A stretch of DNA of 64,000 nucleotides from JANPCX01 sp050916095 (GTDB lineage Bacteria; Pseudomonadota; Gammaproteobacteria; Burkholderiales; Burkholderiaceae_C), in assembly GCA_050916095.1 (NCBI GenBank), contig CP050901.1, positions 1,302,001 through 1,366,000 on the forward strand. The letters run 5' to 3'. The number at the start of each line of letters is the position of its first letter. The stretch's first letter is position 1. Positions 8,295 to 16,523 of the stretch are shown in pieces. The notes beneath the pieces are model-generated. The model was not told the origin of the DNA, made no database searches, and saw only the letters and a program-made list of their open reading frames with translations. The translations under genes were made by a program, and so were the position numbers.

Positions 8295-9446
8295 ATGCAA
8301 GTGAAATTGAACGTTTTTGCGGGTGCGGCGGTGTTGGCATTGGCTGGTGGTGCTGGCTCTGTTTTTGCACAGGATGTGGTGGTGAAAATTGGTCATGTGG
8401 GGCCCACCAGCGGTGCCATTGCTCACTTGGGCAAAGACAATGAGATGGGTGCCAAGATGGCCATCGATGAACTCAATGCCAAAGGGGTGATGATTGGCGG
8501 CAAAAAGGCCAAGTTTGAACTGCTGGCCGAAGATGATGGCGCTGACCCCAAACAGGGCACAGCCGTAGCGCAAAAGCTGATGGATGCCAAGGTCAATGGC
8601 GTGATTGGGCATTTGAATTCTGGAACCACCATTCCTGCGTCCAAGATTTATTCTGATGCGGGCGTGCCTCAGATTTCTCCTTCTGCGACCAACCCAAAAT
8701 ACACACGCAACGGCTATAAAACCGCTTTTCGTTTGGTTGCTGATGACGCGCACCTAGGCGGTACTTTGGGTCGCTATGCGGTCAACACCCTGAAGGGCAA
8801 ATCCATTGCTGTGATCGATGACCGCACTGCTTATGGGCAGGGCATCGCCGAAGAGTTCGAGAAGGCCGTTAAAGCCGCAGGCGGCTCCATCGCTGAGCGT
8901 CAGTTCACCACCGATAAAGCCACCGACTTCACTGCCATCCTGACCGCCGTTCGCGCCAAGAAACCCGACGTGGTCTTCTTTGGCGGCATGGACGCCGTGG
9001 CCGGCCCAATGATTCGTCAAATGAAACAACTGGGTGTCAATGCCAAGTTCCTCGGCGGTGACGGCATTTGCACGGGCGAGTTGCCCAAGTTGGCTGCCGG
9101 TTCGATGGGTGACGGACAGGTGGTTTGTGCCGAAGCTGGTGGTGTGGAAGGTGCGCAAAAAGCCGGGATGGACAAGTTCAAAGCCGACTTCAAAGCCAAG
9201 TTCAAGACCGACGTGCAGATTTATGCGCCCTATGTGTATGACGCCGTCAACGTGATGGTGGCCGCCATGGTCAAGGCTGGTTCGAGCGAGCCCGCGAAGT
9301 ACTTGCCAGTTTTGGCCGCAACCGATGGCTACAAGGGCGTGACTGGCACCATTTCTTTCGACAACAAAGGCGACATCAAAAATGGCGCGCTGACCTTGTT
9401 TACCTACAAAGGTGGCAATCGCGACCAAATTGCGGTGGTTCGCTGA
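8295..9446 (+). CDS. Branched-chain amino acid ABC transporter periplasmic binding protein (paralogue 2)
   Basis: A 383-residue type I periplasmic binding protein. Residues 1-25 (MQVKLNVFAGAAVLALAGGA...VFAQ) form an ordinary Sec signal peptide with a likely cut after VFA and no lipobox cysteine, so this copy should be free in the periplasm. The mature sequence differs from the upstream paralogue at about 30 of 355 positions by eye. Most changes are conservative or on likely surface positions, so the ligand is probably the same or similar. It has its own ribosome-binding site and terminator, so the two copies are likely separate transcription units with different expression or localisation. 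Confidence 0.92.
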   Translation: MQVKLNVFAGAAVLALAGGAGSVFAQDVVVKIGHVGPTSGAIAHLGKDNEMGAKMAIDELNAKGVMIGGKKAKFELLAEDDGADPKQGTAVAQKLMDAKVNGVIGHLNSGTTIPASKIYSDAGVPQISPSATNPKYTRNGYKTAFRLVADDAHLGGTLGRYAVNTLKGKSIAVIDDRTAYGQGIAEEFEKAVKAAGGSIAERQFTTDKATDFTAILTAVRAKKPDVVFFGGMDAVAGPMIRQMKQLGVNAKFLGGDGICTGELPKLAAGSMGDGQVVCAEAGGVEGAQKAGMDKFKADFKAKFKTDVQIYAPYVYDAVNVMVAAMVKAGSSEPAKYLPVLAATDGYKGVTGTISFDNKGDIKNGALTLFTYKGGNRDQIAVVR

Positions 9447-9479
9447 TACCTCTCGCTTCAGGTAGCAACGGTTCAACCA

Positions 9480-9509
9480 AAGCACCCCGAAATCGGGGTG
9501 CTTTTTTTT
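9480..9509 (+). terminator. Rho-independent terminator after second binding-protein gene; target of the group II intron
   Basis: A 10-bp stem (AGCACCCCGA at 9481-9490 with TCGGGGTGCT at 9493-9502) is followed by a run of eight T residues ending at 9509. The group II intron begins two bases later, the usual insertion point of group IIC introns. Confidence 0.92.
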
Positions 9510-9897
9510 CGTGTGCGCCCAGCATGGGCGCACTCCTGCGGGTGCAAGTTCCGCCACGAGCTGGTCACAGCGAGTGAAGTGAAGCGCAACTGCATTAGGG
9601 CGACCGAGTGTGGGAAGCAAGCGTGGAGCATAAATCGCGAGCCGATGAACAAGAACCGCATAGAAGGCGCAGCCAAGCAAGGCGAGCGGGCATGAAACCG
9701 CGAAGCTTTTGTGACCAAGGCCTTGGTAGCGTAAATGCGGCGGTTGTGCGATGAAGGAGTGCGACCCTTACCTGGGGAGATCTCGCCTTGTTTCTGAAAG
9801 GAAGACGGCATTGCCGGAGCGAGAAGTCAGCAAAGGTCGTAGTAGTGGATGCTGGGGCTGATGAGGCCGTAAGGCTGCCACGAAGGACCGAACGAGA

Positions 9898-11403
9898 GTG
9901 AGTGAACGGGACATGGGGATGCATAAGGCCATGCGTCAGATGCCGGCAGCGTCCGGGCGGATGGGAGTAGCACGCGGTGAAGCCGCGTGTGAACCTACCA
10001 GCGACGAAGCCTGCGGCCCGCCCCATGAGCACCAGGACACAGGGTCGGCAAAGCCGCAGGCAGGCACAGGCGGCTTGCTGGAGGCGGCGCTGACGAGACA
10101 GAACCTGCAAGCAGCATGGAGGCGGGTCAAGGCCAACCAAGGCGCAGCCGGGGTCGATGGACTCGATATCGAGCAAACCGCCCAATGGATGCGCACACAC
10201 TGGCTTGATACCCGCCAAGCACTGCTGGCGGGTAGGTACCGGCCCAGTCCGGTACGCAAAGTATTGATTCCCAAGCCCGATGGCGGCCAGCGCGAGCTGG
10301 GCATCCCCACGGTGCTGGATCGACTGATCCAGCAAGCCTTACTACAAGTGCTGCAACCGCTGATCGATCCCACCTTCAGCGAACACAGCCACGGGTTTCG
10401 TCCTGGCAGGAGGGCCCACGATGCGGTCAAGGCTGCCCGGGGCTACGTCCAGTCGGGCAAGCGCGTGGTGGTGGACGTAGACCTGGCCAAGTTCTTCGAC
10501 CGGGTCAACCACGACATCCTGATCGACAGGCTGCAAAGGCGCATCAAAGACGCTGGCGTGATCTGGCTGATTCGGGCGTACCTGAACGCAGGGATCATGG
10601 ATGGAGGGGTGGTGATCCAGCGTCATCAGGGCACGCCGCAAGGCGGGCCACTGAGCCCATTGCTGGCCAACGTGCTGCTCGACGAGTTGGACAAAGCGCT
10701 GGAGGTGCGAGGCTACAGCTTCGCCCGCTACGCGGATGACTGCAACGTGTATGTGGGTAGCAAGAAGGCTGGGGAGCGCGTGATGGCCTATCTCAGGAAG
10801 CAATACACCCAACTCCAGCTTCAAATCAACGAAGCCAAGAGCGCGGTGGCCAGCGCCTTTGGGCGCAAATTCCTGGGGTATGAGCTGTGGGTTGCCAAAG
10901 GCAAAGAAGTCAAATGTGCTGTGGCGCACAAGGCCCGGGACGACTTCAAAGCCCGAATCCGGCAACTCACACGCCGCAATGGTGGGCGCAGCATGGCGCA
11001 AGTGGTGGAGAAACTGCGGCCCTACCTGTTGGGGTGGAAGGCTTACTTTGGGTTGGCGCAAACGCCGCGCGTCTGGCGAGAGCTGGATGAGTGGCTGCGT
11101 CACCGCTTGAGGGCCATCCAACTCAAGCAGTGGAACAAGCCCAAGGTCATCTACCGGGAACTCAAAGCACTGGGGGCGAAACAGAGCGTGGCAAAGCGGG
11201 TGGCAGGCAACAGCCGCTGCTGGTGGCGCAACAGCGACGGATTGCTCAAGACGGTGTTGACCGTTGCGTACTTCGACCGGCTGGAGGTACCCAGTCGGCC
11301 CTGCAAAATTCATTTCACCCCGCAAGCCATTACTGACGATGGCGTGAATTTCCAACCGAGCAAGTTTTTTGCGCCGAGCCGTGCCCTGGCTGCCCTGAGT
11401 TGA
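9898..11403 (+). CDS. ltrA: Group II intron-encoded reverse transcriptase/maturase (C-terminus altered by IS insertion)
   Basis: An intron-encoded protein with RT motifs in order: KVLIPKPDGGQRELGIPTV, HGFRPGRRAHDAV, VVDVDLAKFFDRVNHD, GTPQGGPLSPLLANVLLDEL, and the catalytic RYADD at about residue 281. A maturase X domain ends near YFDRL. There is no C-terminal HNH endonuclease, as in class C introns. The native end has been lost: after EVP the frame enters the inserted IS and runs 36 extra codons to 11403. Joining 11293 to 14227 restores EVPRLS followed by TGA at 14235-14237, giving a 468-residue protein. The GTG at 9898 opens the frame; ATGs at 9913 and 9919 are alternatives. Confidence 0.9.
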   Translation: MSERDMGMHKAMRQMPAASGRMGVARGEAACEPTSDEACGPPHEHQDTGSAKPQAGTGGLLEAALTRQNLQAAWRRVKANQGAAGVDGLDIEQTAQWMRTHWLDTRQALLAGRYRPSPVRKVLIPKPDGGQRELGIPTVLDRLIQQALLQVLQPLIDPTFSEHSHGFRPGRRAHDAVKAARGYVQSGKRVVVDVDLAKFFDRVNHDILIDRLQRRIKDAGVIWLIRAYLNAGIMDGGVVIQRHQGTPQGGPLSPLLANVLLDELDKALEVRGYSFARYADDCNVYVGSKKAGERVMAYLRKQYTQLQLQINEAKSAVASAFGRKFLGYELWVAKGKEVKCAVAHKARDDFKARIRQLTRRNGGRSMAQVVEKLRPYLLGWKAYFGLAQTPRVWRELDEWLRHRLRAIQLKQWNKPKVIYRELKALGAKQSVAKRVAGNSRCWWRNSDGLLKTVLTVAYFDRLEVPSRPCKIHFTPQAITDDGVNFQPSKFFAPSRALAALS

Positions 11404-12809
11404 CCCCATAAGCTCAGCCCGAGCAGGGTCAACAAAAACGCCTTCGCGTCTTTTGCAGACTTGGCCGCGATAGCCCGCAGCAGCCAGCGGATGTTGTACC
11501 CCGCCGCACAACTCAGTGCGTGCAGCGCATCACCCAACTCGCCTTTGAGCCAACAGCGCTGCATGCCGTGGTCCACCTTGGTGTGGCCGATCAGCGGCTC
11601 GATGGCCTGACGCCGTTTGAGCCACTTGCGTTGCACCTTGGTCAGTGACTTGTACTTGCCACGGTGGATGATCTCCACGTTCGGGTTGTCCGCGTCCACG
11701 CCCCGGAACCCCAAGTCCACGACCACTTGCTTGGGCACACGCCCCAGGTCTTGCATCAGGTTGTTGGTTTGCTCCAGTTGCGCAGCCAATGTGTGCCCAT
11801 CAAACGGGTTGCCGGGGAAACTTCTGGCCCCCACCATCAAACCACGCAGGTGCGTGACAGCCAGGCTGACCTTCACACCAAACTCATAGGGCTTCCTGGC
11901 CTTGCCCTTGCCGATGCACTCCACCTCAGGCGCATGCAGCGCGTACAGCTTGCCCTTGTCGCCTCGCTGTTGCGTGCGGATGCGTTCGGCCCGCTCCAAC
12001 CAGGTCTTGAGCGCACTCAGCGCTGTCGGCCCGGGTGCCACCAACACATCAAGCTTGCGCTGCACTTCACGCATCACCACCCCGAGGATTGTGCGCTGGC
12101 GTTTGACGGCTTTCTTCAAACGCTTGAACTGCTTGGCGTGGGCGTAACCCCCGGCCTGGCGTCTGAGCGTTTTGGCTTCAAACGCAAATGTCTGCTTCAA
12201 ACTGATGCCCACTCGTTTGGCAGCATTCACCACTTTGTGCCGCGCAATCTCCAGCAGCCGACTGTCCACCGGGTGGGCGATGGCCTTCTCCTGCACGGTG
12301 GTGTCCACGATCACGCGTTCCAGCTCGCTGGGCTTGATGGCCTTGATCTGCACCGCTGTCTCGATGGTGGCCTTGAGCAACTGCTCCAGACCTTCTTCGC
12401 CCACGGCGCGGCGAAAGCGGCCGATCTGGGTTGGATCGCAGGGCAAGCGTGGTTCGTAATACTCCATGCCGCTGAAGAACTGCCACACCACGTTCTCGCT
12501 CCAGCGCTGAACGAGTTCTTCGTCACTGAGGTTGAAGGAGTTCTTCAGGTACTGCAAGCTGGCCATCAGCCGAATTGACAGGCGCGGGCGGCCTGCGGGG
12601 CTGATGCCGTTGCCAAATTCGACTTCATGCGCTCCCAACAAGTCCGCCGTCACCCGCTTGGAGCCTGGGCGAGCCTGGCGAGCGAAGTGCGGTGCCAGGG
12701 CTTGTTCAATCGCGGCCCAGGGCAGCCGTTTGCTCAAAACCACCAGTGGATGTTTGTGATCGACCATCCCGTCCAGGCGTGCGCGAAAGAAGTCTGCGGT
12801 GGCTGTCAT
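11310..12809 (-). CDS. DDE transposase, IS5/IS1182-like (DUF772 + DDE domain)
   Basis: A 499-residue transposase transcribed leftward, filling almost the whole insertion sequence. The N-terminus (about residues 20-120) matches the transposase DUF772 domain that binds the terminal repeats. Catalytic candidates are Asp in VIVDTTVQEKA (about residue 170), Asp in VVVDLGFRGVDADN (about 363), and Glu in RRQAIEPLIGHTK. The last fits the Y-(2)-R-(3)-E-(6)-K type signature, with the Tyr not obvious. The stop at 11310 is 16 bp from the left end of the element. The frame is intact, so the protein may be active, but the IS3-family insertion lies between its start and the right end of the element. Confidence 0.9.
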   Translation of the reverse strand: MTATADFFRARLDGMVDHKHPLVVLSKRLPWAAIEQALAPHFARQARPGSKRVTADLLGAHEVEFGNGISPAGRPRLSIRLMASLQYLKNSFNLSDEELVQRWSENVVWQFFSGMEYYEPRLPCDPTQIGRFRRAVGEEGLEQLLKATIETAVQIKAIKPSELERVIVDTTVQEKAIAHPVDSRLLEIARHKVVNAAKRVGISLKQTFAFEAKTLRRQAGGYAHAKQFKRLKKAVKRQRTILGVVMREVQRKLDVLVAPGPTALSALKTWLERAERIRTQQRGDKGKLYALHAPEVECIGKGKARKPYEFGVKVSLAVTHLRGLMVGARSFPGNPFDGHTLAAQLEQTNNLMQDLGRVPKQVVVDLGFRGVDADNPNVEIIHRGKYKSLTKVQRKWLKRRQAIEPLIGHTKVDHGMQRCWLKGELGDALHALSCAAGYNIRWLLRAIAAKSAKDAKAFLLTLLGLSLWGQLRAARARLGAKNLLGWKFTPSSVMACGVK

Positions 12810-12954
12810 GCAAATCCCCCAGAAAAATTACTCTCCGATAACGATTCCTGAGAGATCCCGTCGTCAGCATTTACCCCATATCGCCAGCATGACCTTGCCC
12901 CCGAAAACCGTATCCCTTGCTGAGTGATTCAATCGCAAGCAAAGGAGAGCGGAA

Positions 12955-13254
12955 ATGACGAAGAGAGCCAAAAGGGCGAGGTACACGCAGGAGTTCAAGT
13001 TCGAGGCGGTGCGGCTGGTGGAAGGCGGGCAAAGCATGGCGGCAGCGGCCAGGACGCTTGGGGTGGTTGAGCAGACGCTGTTCAACTGGATCAAAGCGCA
13101 CCGCGAAGGCAAACTCAAGGGCGCTGACAGCCGGGTCAAGGTAAGCAGCGAACAAATGGAGATCAGCCGCTTGAGGGCAGAGCTGGCGCGGGTCAAGATG
13201 GAGCGCGACATCCTGGAAAAGGCCACGGCGTACTTTGCAAAGGGATCGACGTGA
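12955..13254 (+). CDS. IS3-family transposase OrfA
   Basis: A 99-residue HTH protein. Residues 8-60 (RYTQEFKFEAVRLVEGGQSM...) form the HTH_Tnp_1 domain that recognises the element ends. A C-terminal leucine-zipper-like helix (ISRLRAELARVKMERDILEK) follows. Its stop overlaps the GTG of orfB by GTGA. In IS3 elements the active transposase is usually an OrfAB fusion made by -1 frameshifting near this junction. Confidence 0.95.
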   Translation: MTKRAKRARYTQEFKFEAVRLVEGGQSMAAAARTLGVVEQTLFNWIKAHREGKLKGADSRVKVSSEQMEISRLRAELARVKMERDILEKATAYFAKGST

Positions 13255-14147
13255 AGTACGCCTTCATACAAAGCCACCGGCGGGTGTGGCCAATCTCTGT
13301 GCAGTGCCGGGTTCTGCGTGTCAGCGTGGCCGGGTATCACGAGCACTTCCTGCGGCGGGCCAGTGCGGCGCAACGACGCCACCTCAGTGATGACGCCTTG
13401 CTGGTACACATCAAAGCAATTCACGCCCAGGTCAGGGCCAGCTACGGCTGGCCTCGCATGTGGAAAGAACTGCTGGCACGCGGCATCCGGGTGGGCAAAG
13501 ACCGGGTGCAAAAGCTCATGCAATTGCACGGCATTCGCGCCAAAGGCAAACGCAGATTCAAGATCACCACCGACAGCAAACATGATTTGCCGATTGCACC
13601 CAACCTGCTGGAGCGGCAATTCAACGTTCAAGAGCCTGACAAGGTGTGGGCGGGGGACATCACCTACATCGACACCCAAGAGGGCTGGCTGTACCTGGCA
13701 GTGGTGATTGACCTCTTCAGCCGTCAAGTGGTGGGCTGGAGCTTGCGGCAAGACATGACACGCGACATCGTCATTGATGCGCTGCGCATGGCATGGTTCA
13801 AGCGACATCCAGACAAAGGCGCAGGGCTGATCTTCCACAGCGACAGAGGCAGTCAATACGCAAGCCAAGACTTCAGGGACGTGCTCAGTGAGTACGGAAT
13901 TCAGGCGTCCATGAGCAGGCGGGGCAACTGTTGGGACAATGCGTGCAGCGAGACCTTGTTCGGGTCACTGAAGGTAGAACGCCTACATGGGCAGCGCTTT
14001 GAAACCAGGCGGCAAGCCAAAGACGAGGTCATGGCCTGGCTGCTTTGGTACAACCAAGCCCGGCTGCACTCGACTCTGGCCTATGTCAGTCCGATGCAGT
14101 TCGAGCAAAGCTGGTTTGCGGCCCAGGCCATGCAAGCCAATTCGTGA
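13251..14147 (+). CDS. IS3-family transposase OrfB (DDE integrase core)
   Basis: A 298-residue rve-type integrase. An N-terminal HTH_21 region (IKAIHAQVRASYGWPRMWKEL) precedes the DDE core: Asp in VWAGDITYIDT, Asp in LIFHSDRGSQYAS, and Glu in CWDNACSETLFGSLK. All three catalytic residues and the full length are present. The start is GTG at 13251, overlapping the orfA stop, so OrfB may be made alone or as a frameshift fusion. The copy looks intact. Confidence 0.95.
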   Translation: MKYAFIQSHRRVWPISVQCRVLRVSVAGYHEHFLRRASAAQRRHLSDDALLVHIKAIHAQVRASYGWPRMWKELLARGIRVGKDRVQKLMQLHGIRAKGKRRFKITTDSKHDLPIAPNLLERQFNVQEPDKVWAGDITYIDTQEGWLYLAVVIDLFSRQVVGWSLRQDMTRDIVIDALRMAWFKRHPDKGAGLIFHSDRGSQYASQDFRDVLSEYGIQASMSRRGNCWDNACSETLFGSLKVERLHGQRFETRRQAKDEVMAWLLWYNQARLHSTLAYVSPMQFEQSWFAAQAMQANS

Positions 14148-14469
14148 CTCGGTTATGGGATACGGATTACAGAGGCAAGGTCAGCATTCATGCGGGTTGC
14201 AGGGGTTTTGCAGGGCCGACTACCCAGGCTGTCATGACCTCAAACTCTCGAACCGCCTGGTGCGGACCCGCATGCCAGGTGGTGTGGCAGGGGTGCCTCC
14301 GATAATGGAGGCCCCCTATGCCGATTGTTCGAAAGGCGACATACGCGAACGCAGTGCCGAGAGGTAGCGGCTTGCTACCTGGTGCTATCTGTTCTGTCCG
14401 CGGATGTGTGATTGGATGCAAGGGCACCGGAGGCAATCTGCGGTGCTGCGGACTTCTGCGTCTCCAAAG

Positions 14470-14504
14470 AAAAAACCCGCCGAAGCGGATGCTTGGGCGG
14501 GTTT
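14470..14504 (-). terminator. Terminator of the rpmB-rpmG transcript
   Basis: On the minus strand AAACCCGCC pairs with GGCGGGTTT across a 14-base loop, then T residues follow toward 14470. It lies 20 bp after the rpmG stop, the expected place for leftward termination. Confidence 0.85.
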
Positions 14505-14523
14505 GACCAGAAACGAACGCTGA

Positions 14524-14691
14524 TTACTTCAGCTTGGTTTCTTTGTACATCACATGCTTACGCGCTTTGGGATCGAACTTCATGATCTCGATCTTTTCGG
14601 GCGTGGTCTTTTTGTTTTTGTCGGTCGTGTAGAAGTGACCGGTGCCAGCTGAAGACTCCAGCTTGATTTTTTCGCGTCCACCTTTAGCCAT
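14524..14691 (-). CDS. rpmG: 50S ribosomal protein L33
   Basis: A 55-residue basic protein, the normal length for L33. It begins MAKGGREKIKLESSAGTGHF and ends with the family-typical lysine-rich segment (ARKHVMYKETKLK). It lacks the zinc-binding cysteine pairs of C+ forms, so it is a zinc-independent paralogue. It lies 17 bp downstream of rpmB in the standard rpmB-rpmG order and is followed by a terminator. Confidence 0.96.
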   Translation of the reverse strand: MAKGGREKIKLESSAGTGHFYTTDKNKKTTPEKIEIMKFDPKARKHVMYKETKLK

Positions 14692-14708
14692 TTGTCAGCT
14701 CCTCGATT

Positions 14709-14942
14709 TCACAATTCGCCACGGGCGCGCAGATCGGCGACCACTTGTTCGATGCCGACCTTGTCGATCAAACGCAGCGCAGCGTTCGAGATGCGCAGGC
14801 GCACCCAGCGATTTTCGGTTTCAAGCCAGAAGCGGCGGTACTGCAAATTGGGCAGGAACCGGCGTTTGGTTTTGTTGTTGGCGTGAGAAACATTGTTTCC
14901 CACCATCGGGCGTTTACCCGTTACTTGACAGACGCGTGCCAT
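14709..14942 (-). CDS. rpmB: 50S ribosomal protein L28
   Basis: A 77-residue protein starting MARVCQVTGKRPMVGNNVSH, followed by the basic KTKRRFLPNLQYRRFW segment characteristic of L28. It is a component of the large ribosomal subunit. It is the first gene of the rpmB-rpmG pair; a near-consensus sigma-70 promoter lies about 130-155 bp upstream. Confidence 0.96.
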   Translation of the reverse strand: MARVCQVTGKRPMVGNNVSHANNKTKRRFLPNLQYRRFWLETENRWVRLRISNAALRLIDKVGIEQVVADLRARGEL

Positions 14943-15068
14943 GACGCTTCTCCGTTCGAATCTGGTGTTTCAAAAAAGCGGCCACCGCTTCAATAGGACT
15001 GACTTGGTTTGGGGCCGGCAGCTTAGGCAAGAACCTACAAGTGGCCCTGGCTTTTAGCAAAGACAATG

Positions 15069-15098
15069 ATTATAGCTGTTTTTCGAGGAAATAATCAA
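15069..15098 (-). promoter_or_regulatory. Sigma-70-type promoter for rpmB-rpmG
   Basis: On the minus strand TTGATT (15098-15093) and TATAAT (15074-15069) are separated by 18 bases. This is the best promoter match in the rpmB upstream region, consistent with high expression of ribosomal protein genes. Confidence 0.65.
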
Positions 15099-15123
15099 TG
15101 GCCCGTGCTTGAGGGCTGCAATT

Positions 15124-16515
15124 TCAGCACTCCACGATGTTCACCGCCAAGCCACCCCGAGCGGTTTCTTTGTACTTGGTCATCATGTCGGCGCCGGTTT
15201 CACGCATGGTTTTGATGACTTTGTCCAAGCTGACATGGTGGCTGCCATCGCCGTAGAGGGCCATTCTTGCGGCATTGATGGCCTTGACCGATGCAATGGC
15301 GTTGCGCTCGATGCAGGGAATTTGTACCAAGCCGCCGACGGGGTCGCAGGTCAGACCCAAATGGTGCTCCATGCCGATCTCGGCGGCATTTTCCACTTGG
15401 GCGGGCGTGCCGCCGAGCACCGCACACAGGGCTGCTGCGGCCATGGAACAGGCCACCCCCACTTCTCCCTGGCAGCCGACTTCGGCGCCCGAGATGGACG
15501 CGTTTTCTTTGTAGAGCAAACCAATAGCGGCAGCGGTGAGCAGGAAATTCACCACGCCGCTGTCGTTCGCCTCTGGCGTGAAACGAACGTAGTAGTGCAA
15601 AACCGCAGGAATGATGCCCGCCGCACCGTTGGTGGGTGCGGTGACCACACGTCCACCGGCAGCATTTTCTTCGTTCACGGCCAAGGCGAAGAGGTTGACC
15701 CAGTCCATCACTTGCAGGGGGTCGCCAGCCGCTGCGCTCGAACTGGCTTGCAAGCTGGTGTGCAAGGCCATGGCGCGGCGTTTAACCTTGAACCCACCTG
15801 GCAGCACACCTGAAGTTGCGCAACCGCGTTCAACACACGCCTGCATCACGGCCCATATGCGCAGCAGGCCAGCGTCGATTTCGGCATCGGTGCGCCAGTG
15901 GCGCTCGTTGATGCGCATCACGTCGGCAATGTTGCAACCGTGTTGTTCGGTCAATGAGAGCAACTCGGCCGCAGAATGGAAGGGCAGGGGCAGCACGGTG
16001 CTGTCCGGTGCGATTTGTTTTTGACGTGACCCATCTGCGGCTACTTCTTCGCTCACAACAAAACCGCCGCCCACCGAGTAATAGCAGCGCGTTGCCAATA
16101 CGGTGCCTTGTGCATCCCATGCGGTCAGACGCATGCCGTTGGCGTGGAAGGGCAGGCTCTCCCGGCGGTGAAAGACGAGGTCGCGGCTTTCGTCAAAAAC
16201 GATGCTGTGCGCGCCGAACAGCGACAACTGCTTCGACTGCCGAATGCCCGCCAGCATCTCGGGGATTTGATCGACCTCTACCGTGTCGGGTTCATGCCCT
16301 GCCAACCCAAGCAACACGGCGGTGTCGCTGCCATGGCCTTTGCCTGTGGCTCCCAGTGAGCCGTAGAGCTCGGCCTGCACGCGTTGCGCTGTTGTCAGCA
16401 AACTGTCATTGGACAGTCGCGAGACAAAAAGCCGAGCGGCTCGCATCGGCCCCACGGTGTGGGAACTGCTCGGGCCGATGCCGATCTTGAAGAGGTCGAA
16501 TACTGAAACGGCCAC
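15124..16515 (-). CDS. sdaA: L-serine ammonia-lyase (iron-sulfur type)
   Basis: A 463-residue single-chain serine dehydratase that deaminates L-serine to pyruvate and ammonia. The N-terminal beta domain starts VFDLFKIGIGPSSSHTVGPM. The catalytic alpha domain contains SAEVGCQGEVGVACSMAAAA and CDPVGGLVQIPCIERNA, which supply the cysteines for the 4Fe-4S cluster. The preferred start is GTG at 16515, eight bases after the gcvP stop with an AGGG-type ribosome-binding site; the longer upstream frame overlaps gcvP and is not conserved. As the last gene of the riboswitch-controlled gcvT-gcvH-gcvP set, it would complete glycine to serine to pyruvate catabolism (with serine hydroxymethyltransferase encoded elsewhere). 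Confidence 0.93.
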   Translation of the reverse strand: MAVSVFDLFKIGIGPSSSHTVGPMRAARLFVSRLSNDSLLTTAQRVQAELYGSLGATGKGHGSDTAVLLGLAGHEPDTVEVDQIPEMLAGIRQSKQLSLFGAHSIVFDESRDLVFHRRESLPFHANGMRLTAWDAQGTVLATRCYYSVGGGFVVSEEVAADGSRQKQIAPDSTVLPLPFHSAAELLSLTEQHGCNIADVMRINERHWRTDAEIDAGLLRIWAVMQACVERGCATSGVLPGGFKVKRRAMALHTSLQASSSAAAGDPLQVMDWVNLFALAVNEENAAGGRVVTAPTNGAAGIIPAVLHYYVRFTPEANDSGVVNFLLTAAAIGLLYKENASISGAEVGCQGEVGVACSMAAAALCAVLGGTPAQVENAAEIGMEHHLGLTCDPVGGLVQIPCIERNAIASVKAINAARMALYGDGSHHVSLDKVIKTMRETGADMMTKYKETARGGLAVNIVEC

Positions 16516-16523
16516 GGTGGCCC

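Larger units (their letters stand above)
12890..14183 (+). mobile_element. IS3-family insertion sequence inside the IS5/IS1182-like element
   Basis: A 1,294-bp element with 28-base terminal inverted repeats differing at about five positions. They start TGACCTTGCC at 12890 and end GGCAAGGTCA at 14183, sharing the inner block CCGTATCCC. Flanking GCA triplets at 12887-12889 and 14184-14186 are the target duplication, the usual size for IS3. It carries overlapping orfA and orfB. Confidence 0.93.
11294..14220. mobile_element. Insertion sequence (IS5/IS1182-like) inside the group II intron, itself carrying an IS3-family element
   Basis: Perfect 15-base terminal inverted repeats gtcggccctgcaaaa (11294-11308) and ttttgcagggccgac (14206-14220) extend imperfectly inward. 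The element is flanked by the six-base direct repeat TACCCA (11288-11293 and 14221-14226), read as the target duplication. Removing the internal IS3-family element and one GCA copy leaves about 1,630 bp with one leftward transposase gene. The family is either IS5 or IS1182; both have DUF772-type DDE transposases and I cannot separate them by eye. Confidence 0.88.
9511..14326 (+). mobile_element. Group II intron (IIC-type), interrupted by nested insertion sequences
   Basis: The 5' end GTGTGCGCCCAGCATGGGCG directly follows a terminator T-tract. The structured 5' RNA region (9511-9897) precedes a maturase ORF. Domains V and VI lie far downstream because of insertions. Domain V is at 14252-14283, with stem ACCGCCTGG/CCAGGTGGT carrying the CGC triad seen in class C. 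Domain VI is at 14290-14316, with stem GGGG..GCCTCC/GGAGGC..CCCC. The 3' boundary near 14326 (ending CGATT) is the least certain coordinate. Without the 2.9-kb insertion the intron would be about 1.9 kb, normal for this class. Splicing is probably impaired. Confidence 0.88.

Noticed and set aside
12864..13868. 334-residue minus-strand frame opposite the IS3-family element
   Set aside because: It covers orfA and orfB on the opposite strand and shows no family features.
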